Source: Hungatella hathewayi
Lineage (GTDB): Bacteria > Bacillota > Clostridia > Lachnospirales > Lachnospiraceae
DNA: 64,000 nucleotides
Reading direction: 5' to 3'
Assembly (NCBI GenBank): GCA_025149285.1
Contig: CP102274.1
Location: forward strand, 5,730,001-5,794,000
Shown here: positions 18,314 through 27,293 of the stretch, piece by piece
How positions within the stretch are numbered: the stretch's first letter is position 1
Layout: each line of letters begins with the position of its first letter
Made by a program: the position numbers and the translations under genes
Notes under the pieces: generated by a model
Database searches by the model: none
What the model was told of the DNA's origin: nothing
What the model saw: only the letters and a program-made list of their open reading frames with translations

Positions 18314-19710
18314 TCTGCTCCCCCTTCAATGACCGCCTGGCGGACGTACAGCGCCGCGCCGGACGCCGCTTCTTCCTCCCTGTCCGTAAATACAACGGGC
18401 AGACCAAATACTTTTTCCACATCTTCCCTCAGAAGCCTGTTTTTGCGGATCCCATTGCCGGACGCCACAATCTGTGTCTTCCCAGCACATGCCTTTTCCG
18501 GGAATGCGCTGTACAGGGCGAACAGCTCGCGGGCCATGCCCGTGGTAAAGCTGCGGATTAAGTCTTTGGGATGAAAATTCCCGGAGTTTAATCCGTAGAT
18601 TCCCGCTTCCGGTTCCCGGTCCGTCTCTTCCCTGCTTCCGTAAAGGCTGGGGACCGCACGCAGCTCAGTCTCCTGTTCCTCCATCGCCAGGCGCTCCATG
18701 GTTTCATAGGCGTTCACCTTCTGCCCTGCAAATTCCTCGCATACCTCCTCGAAAAACGCAGCCAGGCGCTCATACACCTTTCCCCCGTTTAAGGAGGCGC
18801 CTACATATAAATAACCATGATCAATCCAGGGGCGGATATCAGTTCCTGCCGCCGGATCCCATTCGCCGCTGTAAACCGACACCTGGGAACCGGTACCCAC
18901 ATTGATGCTGACGCTGTGTTCCTTGTCTTTGACAGCCCCCAGAAAACTGGCCTGATTATCTCCCACCGCGCAGAAAACCGGTATCGCTTCCGGTTCAGCG
19001 GTTCCCCCGGCCAGCAGAACCGCCGTCTGCTCCATTACCATGGTTCCGACAGCCTGGCCTTCCTCCCGGGCGACAGCCGGATAGCAGGAAATATCCACAC
19101 CCGCAGCCGCAAGTTTATCGAGTTCAAACCGTCCCTCCGCCATGTGATATCCTCCAAAGCTGGCAGCCATCGTCTTATGAACAACTGCCTTACGGCTTCC
19201 GGTCAAACGCATGGCCACATAATCGCCAATCCCGACAAATGCCACTGCCTCATCCGGAATCTGCTGATTCTCCTGAAGGTAAAAATGGGTGACACTCCCG
19301 TAACCCGTATAAAACGGCAGTCCCGTCTCCTTCACAAGATAACGTGCATAGGTGAGGCCATCCCGGTATCTCTGGTTCCCGTCCTCATTTTTCCAGGTGT
19401 AAAGCGGGGATACCGCCCTCCCTGTCCTGTCTGTATACAAAATACCATGCATCTGGCTGGAAATCCCCACTCCGGCCGGCTTCCTGATGTTCCTCGCTTC
19501 ATGTTCTCCGGCCCACGCCTTAAATTCCATCAGCAATTCTTTGAGCAATTCCTTCGCCAGCGATACGATTCTGTCCGGATCCTGGAGATAGCTCCCCGTA
19601 TTGATAAAGGAATTGGGCGTACTTAAACTCTTGATTATTTTATCTTCTGTCAGGTCATAGAGGACCGCGCAGATCGAAGTAGTCCCAATATCGATTCCCA
19701 AAGATATCAT
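18304..19710 (-). CDS. FGGY-family carbohydrate kinase, sedoheptulokinase-like
   Basis: 468 residues, typical FGGY length. The N-terminal ATPase loop is SLGIDIGTTSICAVLYDL, followed by GVGISSQMHGILYTD, YTWKNEDGNQRY, the second-domain GDNQASFLGAV, and INVGTGSQVSVY. The C-terminal ASGNGIRKNRLLREDVEKVFG is the conserved adenine-side motif. The overall pattern matches the sedoheptulokinase-like branch rather than xylulokinase or glycerol kinase, although this is by motif and not a tree. The product would be a ketose phosphate. The GmhA-like isomerase at the operon end could use sedoheptulose-7-phosphate. Start 32 bp after the GH36 gene. Confidence 0.82.
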   Translation of the reverse strand: MISLGIDIGTTSICAVLYDLTEDKIIKSLSTPNSFINTGSYLQDPDRIVSLAKELLKELLMEFKAWAGEHEARNIRKPAGVGISSQMHGILYTDRTGRAVSPLYTWKNEDGNQRYRDGLTYARYLVKETGLPFYTGYGSVTHFYLQENQQIPDEAVAFVGIGDYVAMRLTGSRKAVVHKTMAASFGGYHMAEGRFELDKLAAAGVDISCYPAVAREEGQAVGTMVMEQTAVLLAGGTAEPEAIPVFCAVGDNQASFLGAVKDKEHSVSINVGTGSQVSVYSGEWDPAAGTDIRPWIDHGYLYVGASLNGGKVYERLAAFFEEVCEEFAGQKVNAYETMERLAMEEQETELRAVPSLYGSREETDREPEAGIYGLNSGNFHPKDLIRSFTTGMARELFALYSAFPEKACAGKTQIVASGNGIRKNRLLREDVEKVFGLPVVFTDREEEAASGAALYVRQAVIEGGAECR

Positions 19711-19742
19711 CGCACAACCTCACCTTTCCCTGTATTGTTCAG

Positions 19743-21850
19743 TCATAATCCGCCGGACTGCCACTCAATCTCCACCAGGCAGTCCGGTTTTTCACAGTAA
19801 ACGCTCCAGAGCATGCCGCCATGACATACTGCTTCGTGATCCCTGCCGTCTATCCACACCCGGACCGGCGGCCGATCCGCCGCAATTCCAAGCGTACCGG
19901 CTTCCAGAACGAGCGCCGCCACGCGGTTCTCCTCCTCATGCAGAATCCGCAGGCAGCCACAGGAAATGTACTTTTCCAGAATGCCGATCAGCCTGCCCCG
20001 GCCTTTATCCGGAATGAGCAAAAACAGTTCTGCCCCGCCTTCCGGGAGTGAAAAATTGATTCCGGACTCTCCCAGTCTGCATACAGTTCCCGCTTGATAA
20101 GCGTACACCAGCCAGTTTCGTCCCGAAAGTTCCGGGATATCAGACATTTCAAGTTTTCCCAGGCAGATATCGTCTTTTTCACAGATATGGAACGCACCAA
20201 TCACATAGTTTTCTCCGTACCGGTTAAATATCTTAAGCGGGCGCAGCGTGTCCGCCGGATTATCAAACAGGCAGTCCGTCGTAGGCATCCCCACCTCCCT
20301 GCATCGGATAACCAGGCCCGTCTCTGTGATAAGCGGCCGGATAAAGCCGGGATTTGTCTCCCCCACACGATCGCTCACATAGACCGGCCCTCCGCTCACC
20401 GCGCGGAGAATGGAGTTCTGCCAGTTTTCCTCGTGACTGCTGAAGAACATATCCCAGTCACCCCAGTAAAACTGTCCCTGAAGAAGTGAATTATAGCTGT
20501 TTTGTACCGCATGCTCTTTAAACCCGTGAGGCACTTGAGGAACAAAGTCATCGCTGCTTCTTGCAACGGCACTGCTGGGACGGTTCCACATATCCTCACC
20601 GGCCATTCCCATGCAGTTAATAATACAATTATCAAAATACAGAGCTGCCGACGCATTCAGCCCCTTCTGAATTCCGCAGGAGGCGTGTCCATAAGTCTCC
20701 ATCCCTCCGTAAGCCAGCGAAACCGCGCTCTGACCGTCAACCTTCACAAAATCGATGCCGCAGCAGTTTTTTAAATATTTATGCCATGTTTCAAAAAAGG
20801 TAAATGCCTTTCCGGCCTCCGGATCCGGAAGTATCCGGCCATCCGGTAAAACTCTGGTTCCCGCTTTCAGCGTTTCAGCCGCCGGCGATTCGCCGGCCAG
20901 GCCGTTCCAGTAGCCCATGACGGCATGCCAGACTCCCACACTGTCCACGTTCCATGTTTCCTTCAGTTCCTTTACACAGCCTTTCAGCCCCTTCGGGAAA
21001 CGCTCTCTGTCTGCATCCAGTCCGATCAGCACCTTTTTGTCGTAATCTGCATCAAGCCATCCATCGTCCAGCAGCACCCATTTCACCGGCAGCTGTTTCG
21101 CCCGGAACTCCTTCATCTTTTCCATCACGCCCTCATGGGAAACCCTGTGATAAAAGGCATCCCAGGTGCACCAGCCAAAGAACTCCAGTTTTTCAGGGAA
21201 TTTTCTGTTTTTCCGAAGCATGGAGCTCCGTCCCAGCCTGCCAAGAGCTGCTTGAACCGCCCTCTCACAACAGAGATACGGATCACTCCCTCCGGCGATC
21301 GCCAGACTCAAATCTTCCATACGGTTTCGGTTTCCCGCATTCGACGCCATGCGGACCGCCAGACGATTCTCAGCACCTGAACGATTTACTCTATCTGTTT
21401 CCAGACTGCACCGGTTCAATTGGTACCGGTCCATACTGCACATATCCGTCCGATTATCTTCTCCACATACGGAAAGCACAGCAAAATACGTCGCTCCACT
21501 CTGAAACAGCAGGAGCTGTGTCCTGTCCGGAAGCTCTTTTATGTCCGAAAAAAAGCGGGTCTGACCCACCAGTCCTTATGCTGATAGACGGCAAGGAAAC
21601 GCTCCGTCTCCGGAATATCCAGGTGGTAAACGATGCCCTCCCGGGAATCAAAATATGCCTGCGGTCCAAAGCAGGGCTCCCGCGCCTCCTTTTCCGCCCG
21701 TACCGTAATGAGTACCGTGTCTTCCGATACCGATCCCTGCAGTTCTCCCGCTGTCCCTTCCTCCGGAGAAAGAGACAGCAGAAAAACCACTCTGTCATCC
21801 CAAATCAATTCTATCTGATCACACTGAGTTATTTTTCTGCTGCTAAACAT
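19743..21850 (-). pseudogene. GH36 raffinose-synthase/alpha-galactosidase-like gene with a 1-nt frameshift
   Basis: Two overlapping reading frames (21850-21539 and, downstream, to 19743) together give one raffinose synthase/Sip1-type GH36 protein of about 700 residues. The join is natural: frame one ends KDWWVRPAFF and frame two continues SDIKELPDRTQLLLF, as in the family's WW...LP-x-x-TQ-x-LL pattern. The break is in a run of seven T on the coding strand (21548-21554); eight would restore the frame. Catalytic motifs are intact: FGWCTWDAFYH, LLDDGWLDADYD, FVKVDGQSAVSL (nucleophile Asp) and ARSSDDF (acid/base Asp). It is either a mutation, a sequencing error in a homopolymer, or a slippage site. 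Confidence 0.82.
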
Positions 21851-21879
21851 AGAACCCCTTTTTCGTCCTTTTTTCTTTT

Positions 21880-23094
21880 TTAATGAAACACTTCGTTCAC
21901 AAACTGATTGAAGAAGTGATCCGTCACAATCTCACCCGCGCCAATGACACCCGCATTTTCCCCTAATACGGATACCGCCATGTAGTTTTCCTTTGCTCCC
22001 TTCACTTTTCTCTGATTCGCCACGTCCTGGACAATATTAAAATACATGGGATATTTCTGTATCAAAATTCCGCCCAGTATAATCATCTCCGGATCAAAGG
22101 TATTAATCAGATTGCTGACCGCCACACCCACGTAGAAGGCAGAACGGTTTAAGATAGAGATGGTGAGCAGATCCTTTTTGTCCGTCATCTCAAATACATC
22201 CTCTATCGTCAGCGCGTTCCTCTTATGGTAAAGCGGGTGATCCTTCTGATTCTCGAGCTGCTCTCCCAACATCCGGAGTACTGCAATACCGGAGCTCATG
22301 GCCTCTAAGCACCCCCGATTTCCACAATTGCAGAGTGGACCATTGATGTCAATCGTGATATGTCCGAATTCACCGGCGATACAGTTGGCACCTACATTCA
22401 GCTTTCCATCGATAATCAAGCCGCTGCCGATTCCCATGTCCACTTCCACATACGCCAGGTTGGAGCAATCCCTGTTATTTCTGTACCAGTACTCGGCAAA
22501 TGCAATTACATTCGTATCCTTATTTAAAAAAACAGGAAAACCGGTTCTCCCCTCCAGAGTTTCCTTCAGCGGAAGATAGTCCAGCATCGGCATATTGGGC
22601 GGAGTCAGGATCACGCCGCTTTCACAGTCCAGAGGCCCCGGGGCGCCTACCCCGATTCCCAGAATATCTTCCCGCTTCACACCGGACTTTTCTATTACCA
22701 GCTCCACGGCCTCTGCCAGCATGGTCACAAAATCATTCTGATTCTCAAATTCCTTATCCATGGAATACCGCTCAATGGCCAGAATCTGTCCCCGCAGATT
22801 CAGGAGGGCAATGCCGGTAATAAATTTATTGATATGGATGCCTATGGTATAGCGGTAATTCTCATTAATTACATAGGAAACTGCTTTTCTGCCCATGCCA
22901 CCCGATTCCATCTGTCCGTCACGGATCAGATTCAGCTCCTGGAGTTCTGCCAGGATCTTCTTGATCGCCATAAATGTCAGGCCGGTGACGCTGGCAAGGC
23001 CCGCCTTTGTCGCCGTGCCGTTTCTTCTGATATACCCCAGCACTGTTCTTCTGTTAAAATTCTTGAGCTGTACCTGATTATTCTGGTCTGCCAT
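21880..23094 (-). CDS. ROK-family transcriptional repressor of the glycan operon
   Basis: 404 residues: an N-terminal winged helix (about 12-70, NRRTVLGYIRRNGTATKAGL ...) followed by a ROK sugar-binding domain. The domain keeps the zinc motif GHITIDINGPLCNCGNRGCLEA (about 240-265), unlike the ROK kinase of the same operon. This is the NagC/XylR/Mlc architecture, in which a sugar ligand releases the repressor from DNA. It lies inside the operon after the permease genes, so it likely controls itself as well. The two identical palindromic sites at 26482-26498 and 26575-26591 around the operon promoter are the best operator candidates. Confidence 0.9.
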   Translation of the reverse strand: MADQNNQVQLKNFNRRTVLGYIRRNGTATKAGLASVTGLTFMAIKKILAELQELNLIRDGQMESGGMGRKAVSYVINENYRYTIGIHINKFITGIALLNLRGQILAIERYSMDKEFENQNDFVTMLAEAVELVIEKSGVKREDILGIGVGAPGPLDCESGVILTPPNMPMLDYLPLKETLEGRTGFPVFLNKDTNVIAFAEYWYRNNRDCSNLAYVEVDMGIGSGLIIDGKLNVGANCIAGEFGHITIDINGPLCNCGNRGCLEAMSSGIAVLRMLGEQLENQKDHPLYHKRNALTIEDVFEMTDKKDLLTISILNRSAFYVGVAVSNLINTFDPEMIILGGILIQKYPMYFNIVQDVANQRKVKGAKENYMAVSVLGENAGVIGAGEIVTDHFFNQFVNEVFH

Positions 23095-23207
23095 ATTTCT
23101 TCCTTTTCCCTTTTCATTTGTCTGAATTTCATATTACCATTATACTTCAGGCCAAACGATATTTCAATTCGCCAAAGGTTCCAAAGACGGTGAGCAGCGT
23201 CAGTCAA

Positions 23208-24086
23208 CTATCCTTTTACCGCTCCGCCGATATTCATGCCATCCGTAAAGTACTTCTGCAGGCACATGAAAACAACGATAATCGGAAGCAAAACAATACA
23301 GGAGGCCGCCATTAAGTAGTTCCACTGGGTATTGGACTGGCTCACGAATATCTTAAGCCCCAGCTGCAAGGTAAAGGTCTTCGTATCCATCAGATACAAC
23401 AGTGGCTTTAAAAAGTCGTTCCAGCTCCAGTTGAAGGAAAGTACCACCACTGTCATAATCGCAGGCTTGGCCATGGGAAGCATAATACTCCTCCAGATCC
23501 GGAAATGGGAGGCTCCGTCGATCTGTGCCGATTCGATCACCGAGTTGGGAATCCCCGCATAAAACTGCCGCAGCATAAAGATAAAGTACGCCGATCCCAT
23601 AAACTGCGGCACAATCAGCGGCAGATATGTACCAACCCAGCCAATTTTTGCATACAGGACGTACTGTGGGATCATCGTCACAAATTCCGGGATCATCATG
23701 GTCGCCAATATAATGGAGAACATAATATTTCTGCCCGGAAAGCGTATCTTTGCAAATCCGTAGGCCACCAGGGAATTGGCAAGGACACCTCCGAGAATGG
23801 CAAATGCCGCTACAAATACGGAGTTTAAAAACCACCGGCTGAATTCCGCGCTTGCCCAGGCGTCCTTAAAATTACTCCAGATCGGTTCGTGGGGATACCA
23901 CGTAATCGGATACGTAAATATCTCGTCCATGCTTTTTAAAGCGGTGGATATCATAAACCACAGCGGCATAATCACAGTCAGGGATGCAGCAGCCAGAAGA
24001 ATAAAACAGATCACATTTACAATTGCCTTTTTTCTGCGCCTGCTGGACAGTCCGCCTCTTTTTACTGTTTTCGTATCAGCAGCCAT
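23208..24086 (-). CDS. Sugar ABC permease, MalG/CUT1 type
   Basis: 292 residues with six predicted membrane segments. It has the CUT1 EAA loop ESAQIDGASHFRIWRSIMLPMAKPAIMTV (E..A.iDGAs...if..i.LP), which docks the ATPase. The C-terminus GGAVKG is the usual MalG-like end. It overlaps the upstream permease by one base, so the two are coupled. Together with the binding protein at 25104 it forms an importer for oligosaccharides. No ATPase is encoded nearby, so a shared MsmX-type ATPase elsewhere is likely. Confidence 0.92.
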   Translation of the reverse strand: MAADTKTVKRGGLSSRRRKKAIVNVICFILLAAASLTVIMPLWFMISTALKSMDEIFTYPITWYPHEPIWSNFKDAWASAEFSRWFLNSVFVAAFAILGGVLANSLVAYGFAKIRFPGRNIMFSIILATMMIPEFVTMIPQYVLYAKIGWVGTYLPLIVPQFMGSAYFIFMLRQFYAGIPNSVIESAQIDGASHFRIWRSIMLPMAKPAIMTVVVLSFNWSWNDFLKPLLYLMDTKTFTLQLGLKIFVSQSNTQWNYLMAASCIVLLPIIVVFMCLQKYFTDGMNIGGAVKG

Positions 24087-25006
24087 TACGTCTCACCTTC
24101 TTCCGTATGTACCCAGTATTTTGATGCGACCAGATTGATCACGGTTATTGTCATAACGATCAGGAGCAAAAACCATGCCATTGCAGACGCATATCCCATG
24201 TCGTAATGGGTAAATGCCTCCTGATAAATATGCAGGTTGTAGAACAGAAGGGATCCTGCCGGATCTCCCTTTCCGTTCTTGCTCATGACCAGCGCCTCCT
24301 GAAATACCTGAAATGCCCCCGTCATATTGGTAATGATATCAAAAAAGATAATAGGGGAAATCTGCGGAAGCGTGATCTTCCGGAATTTCTGTAAAAATGA
24401 GGCTCCATCGATATCAGCCGCCTCATACAAATCTTTAGAGACCGAATTCATGGAAGATAAGTATAGCAGCATACTGGTTCCCAGCGCCCATACCCGCATC
24501 ATAACCAGAGACGGCTTCGTCCAGGCCGGATCTGAGAGCCAGGAGGGGCCTTCGATTCCCACCAGCCGCAGCACAGAGTTGATCAATCCGCTCTGAGGTG
24601 CCAGAAGCTGCATCCAGAGCTGATATACCGCCACACCGGAAAGTACGGTCGGCAGGTAAAACAGCATCCGGAACAGTGGCGTCCCCTTCACCTTCTGATT
24701 CAGCAGTGTCGCAAGAAAAATCGCACAGATACAGGAGCTCGGCACTGCCAGCGCCACATAGTAAAGTGTGTTGCCTAATGACTTCCAGAATACAGGATCC
24801 TTAGTGAACATCCTGATGTAATTGGAAAGTCCGATAAAATCCATCCTGGAAGTCATGTTATAATTTGTAAATGATGCATACAGCGAAAAAAGCAATGGTC
24901 CTCCTGTCAGACAGAGGAAGCCGATCAGCCACGGGCTGATAAACAGCCAGCCCGCACGCGCCTCTCTGCTTTCACGCTTCGTCATGGTGTGTTTCATCTT
25001 TGTCAT
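24086..25006 (-). CDS. Sugar ABC permease, MalF/CUT1 type
   Basis: 306 residues, six membrane segments. It shows the EAA motif YEAADIDGASFLQKFRKITLPQISPIIFF and the N-terminal WLFISPWLIGFLCLTGGPLLFSLYASF segment typical of MalF/LacF-type partners. It follows the binding-protein gene after 97 bp and is coupled to the MalG partner downstream. It contributes half of the translocation pore of the operon's oligosaccharide importer. Confidence 0.92.
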   Translation of the reverse strand: MTKMKHTMTKRESREARAGWLFISPWLIGFLCLTGGPLLFSLYASFTNYNMTSRMDFIGLSNYIRMFTKDPVFWKSLGNTLYYVALAVPSSCICAIFLATLLNQKVKGTPLFRMLFYLPTVLSGVAVYQLWMQLLAPQSGLINSVLRLVGIEGPSWLSDPAWTKPSLVMMRVWALGTSMLLYLSSMNSVSKDLYEAADIDGASFLQKFRKITLPQISPIIFFDIITNMTGAFQVFQEALVMSKNGKGDPAGSLLFYNLHIYQEAFTHYDMGYASAMAWFLLLIVMTITVINLVASKYWVHTEEGET

Positions 25007-25103
25007 TTGACACCCCCTGTGTCTCAGCCTTCCATATGACAGGAAGTACCCATCTTCAGTATCTTACTTATCTGTCACCAGTTCTCATTTCCCGACGTAT
25101 CCG

Positions 25104-26468
25104 CTATTTATTGTCTGAAACCAGCTGTTCAACCTGGGCCTGAGCCTCGTCAAGTGCCTCCTGCGGCGTCTTGCTGCCAAGAATGATTTCATCCAGATAC
25201 GGAAGCACAATATCAGATGCGCCCGGCGCAGTCAGTCTGTCCTGAGTGACAACTGTAGTAGGCATTGCCTCCAGTGCCATCTTAAATACAGGAATTTCCA
25301 TCAGAGACGGATCCTGGGACGCTTCAATATTTGCCACGGTATCGTAAACCTGGGATGCCCAGTATATCTGGGATTCCTTACTGGTGATGAATTTAACAAA
25401 TTCCCAGGAACCCTCTGTATCCTTGGCTCCGTAAGGGATCTCAACAGAGAAACCGCCGCCCCAGGAGTAATGCTCACCGCCATCTTCCAGGGACGGAAGC
25501 AGTGCCACGCCGTAATTCTTATCCGGTGCGTAATCACGTACCTTTGTAAACTCGGTCGGTGTATTCACCCACATAGCTACCTTACCGGCCACAAAAGGAT
25601 TCGTCATGCCATTGCCAAATTCAGCAGAGAAGCTGTCCAGCTCTTTCTTACCATAATACTGGTAAAAGTCATTGTAAATATTCTCAAACATCTTTACCTT
25701 TTCAGGCGTGTTTACGTACACATTACCATCTGCATCTGTATAATCTTTCCCGTCAGCAGTGAAGGCCCATGCGTTCCACTCCAGGGTCCCCGGGAAAAAT
25801 CCAAGGCGTTCATAGGAGCCGTTATCCTTTTTCATATCCAGCTTTCTGGCATACTCCACAAGCTGCGCCCATGTTTCCGGCGGCGCCTCCGGATCCAGTC
25901 CCGCCTCCGCGAAAGCGTCCTTATCATAGTAAAGAATTCTTGTATCCGTTACGTAGGGCAGTCCATATGCATGCCCCTCATACATCATGGCATCCATCAA
26001 CTGAGGATAAAACTGATCCGTAAATCCATCGCCCTCTTTCGCAATCAGATCTGTTAAATCTGTCGCCTGCTTCGCTTCCGCCCTGTGAGTGACGGTACGG
26101 ATATCCTGAATAATCACATCAGGAGGATTTCCCGCTGCGGTAGCTGCCAGCGCTTTTGTCCATACATCCCCCCATGGATAGTTGACATGCACTACTTCAT
26201 ATTGATCCTGAGATTCGTTAAAATTCTGGCAGAGCTGCTCGATGACGTATTTGTACTGACCATCTCCCCACCAGTCCCATATTTCCAGTTTAACGCGATC
26301 CCCCGAGGCCTCTTTTGCCGTGCCTTCCTCTTTTGTCCCCTCCGCCTGAACCGTTGTATCTGCAGCACCCTTTGTGTCCGCGTTCTCAGCCGGCTGGCTC
26401 TTGCATGCAGTCAGACTCATAATCCCAAGTGCTGTGGCGATTGATAATCCGATCAGTTTTTTCCTCAT
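25104..26468 (-). CDS. Sugar ABC solute-binding lipoprotein (first gene of the glycan operon)
   Basis: 454 residues from the ATG at 26468, which has AGGAG 6-8 nt upstream; an upstream in-frame ATG would run through an operator. The lipoprotein signal is MRKKLIGLSIATALGIMSLTAC with the acylated Cys at about 22. A linker rich in T/E/A follows, then the SBP_bac_1 fold, with signature-like YVTDTRILYYDKDAF and AKVAMWVNTP-type loops. It captures the oligosaccharide at the cell surface for the two permeases. It is the first gene after the promoter at 26538-26566. Confidence 0.92.
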   Translation of the reverse strand: MRKKLIGLSIATALGIMSLTACKSQPAENADTKGAADTTVQAEGTKEEGTAKEASGDRVKLEIWDWWGDGQYKYVIEQLCQNFNESQDQYEVVHVNYPWGDVWTKALAATAAGNPPDVIIQDIRTVTHRAEAKQATDLTDLIAKEGDGFTDQFYPQLMDAMMYEGHAYGLPYVTDTRILYYDKDAFAEAGLDPEAPPETWAQLVEYARKLDMKKDNGSYERLGFFPGTLEWNAWAFTADGKDYTDADGNVYVNTPEKVKMFENIYNDFYQYYGKKELDSFSAEFGNGMTNPFVAGKVAMWVNTPTEFTKVRDYAPDKNYGVALLPSLEDGGEHYSWGGGFSVEIPYGAKDTEGSWEFVKFITSKESQIYWASQVYDTVANIEASQDPSLMEIPVFKMALEAMPTTVVTQDRLTAPGASDIVLPYLDEIILGSKTPQEALDEAQAQVEQLVSDNK

Positions 26469-26481
26469 GCCTTTCTCCTCC

Positions 26482-26498
26482 ATTAAATTAAGTTTAAT
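26482..26498. promoter_or_regulatory. Probable ROK operator O2, next to the ribosome site
   Basis: ATTAAATTAAGTTTAAT, an imperfect palindrome with perfect 6-bp arms (ATTAAA...TTTAAT). It is identical to the site at 26575-26591, 93 bp away, and lies directly upstream of the Shine-Dalgarno of the binding-protein gene. Confidence 0.7.
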
Positions 26499-26537
26499 TT
26501 TCACTTGTCAGAAGTTTCAATACTCTTCCTGTTTCTT

Positions 26538-26566
26538 AATATACGCCACTTTATCAGCATTGTCAA
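26538..26566 (-). promoter_or_regulatory. Promoter of the glycan operon
   Basis: Minus-strand TTGACA (26561-26566), 17-bp spacer, TATATT (26538-26543). It lies between the two identical 17-bp palindromes and about 70 nt upstream of the binding-protein start. Confidence 0.75.
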
Positions 26567-26574
26567 GAGCATTT

Positions 26575-26591
26575 ATTAAATTAAGTTTAAT
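26575..26591. promoter_or_regulatory. Probable ROK operator O1, upstream of the -35
   Basis: The second exact copy of ATTAAATTAAGTTTAAT. With O2 it brackets the promoter; 93 bp is close to nine turns of B-DNA, which suits looping by a tetrameric ROK repressor. Confidence 0.7.
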
Positions 26592-26950
26592 ATCTTTCTT
26601 TTCAATGTTTTCAACAAAACAGACAAAGTTTTTTTGTAATAATCGCCTAATACAATACTATTCACTATTATATTGCAGTTTTTTATTGTAAATGGTAACT
26701 GCACTTTGTTTTTATATTTTTAACAAGTTATATTTTATTTAATCTCTTTCTTTATCACAAAAGCAATCTGTCTAAAGACAGCAGCCTTTGCATAAAGCCG
26801 TAACCCGAAACGTACTGCCCGGCCTTTGCACCAGAAGAGATTAAAATAAGATTAATAAGTCATCAGAATACATCAAGTGTCAGGAAGCCAAACAAGAAAC
26901 CGTACCAGTTACCATTCACAGTTGTTACTGTATTGGGATTTTTTTAGAAA
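26592..26950. other. AT-rich intergenic stretch, no gene seen
   Basis: About 360 bp between the glycan operon's upstream operator and the antisense RNA promoter. It is AT-rich in the first half. I found no small ORF with a ribosome site and no clear hairpin terminator. Confidence 0.5.
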
Positions 26951-26954
26951 TTAC

Positions 26955-26983
26955 TTGAATTTTAAGAAGGTATTGTTTATAAT
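26955..26983 (+). promoter_or_regulatory. Promoter of the antisense (antitoxin) RNA
   Basis: TTGAAT (26955-26960), 17-bp spacer, TATAAT (26978-26983). A strong sigma-A consensus on the + strand with no ORF behind it. The transcript would start near 26990 and run into the 3' end of the holin-like toxin gene. Confidence 0.75.
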
Positions 26984-26989
26984 AGAAAT

Positions 26990-27097
26990 ATAAAAGAAAG
27001 CACCCACTCCAAAAGTGGAGGCTCCCAAGATGATTAGTTACATGTCCTTAATGGACACCGCTCACCCTGTGTGCTGACAGGGTGGGCTTTTTATTTA
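26990..27097 (+). ncRNA. Putative type I antitoxin antisense RNA
   Basis: A transcript of about 105-110 nt is predicted between a strong promoter and a strong terminator (10-bp stem 27061-27070 with 27077-27086, 6-nt loop, then CTTTTTATTT). It holds a further small hairpin, CCACT/AGTGG (27004-27018). It overlaps and is antisense to the toxin mRNA's 3' part, including its stop codon region. This is the convergent arrangement of txpA/RatA- and bsrG/SR4-type type I systems. The RNA has not been seen experimentally; the prediction rests on these signals. Confidence 0.65.
27061..27097 (+). terminator. Terminator of the antisense RNA
   Basis: A 10-bp stem with one G-U pair (27061-27070 / 27077-27086), 6-nt loop, followed by CTTTTTATTT. 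The T-tract overlaps the stop codon of the toxin gene on the other strand. Confidence 0.8.
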
Positions 27098-27207
27098 CGC
27101 TTATTTCTCTTATCGAGAAAGGCGATTAACGCTACAATCCAGCAGCCAAAAGACATTAATAAGGTTAATATCCCTATGAATATCGTAATAATCTCGTATG
27201 CTGTCAT
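27091..27207 (-). CDS. Holin-like type I toxin peptide (38 residues)
   Basis: A very short ORF with an excellent ribosome site (GGAAGGAGGTG, 5-7 nt before the ATG at 27207). The peptide starts MTAYEIITIFIGILTLLM, has one hydrophobic segment of about 20 residues and ends in the charged tail FLDKRNKRK. This matches the 'putative holin-like toxin' family of small Firmicutes membrane peptides (TxpA/BsrG/Fst-like class). Such peptides insert in the membrane and are silenced by an antisense RNA. A promoter at 27294-27322 and a convergent antisense promoter are present. It lies between two sugar operons with no other partner. Confidence 0.82.
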   Translation of the reverse strand: MTAYEIITIFIGILTLLMSFGCWIVALIAFLDKRNKRK

Positions 27208-27293
27208 GGGCGCACCTCCTTCCTATGTATTCCGGCGAACCGGTTATAAGGCCGGGAGGTTTCCACTCCTGTCGTGAGTGCTTTTCACTTATC

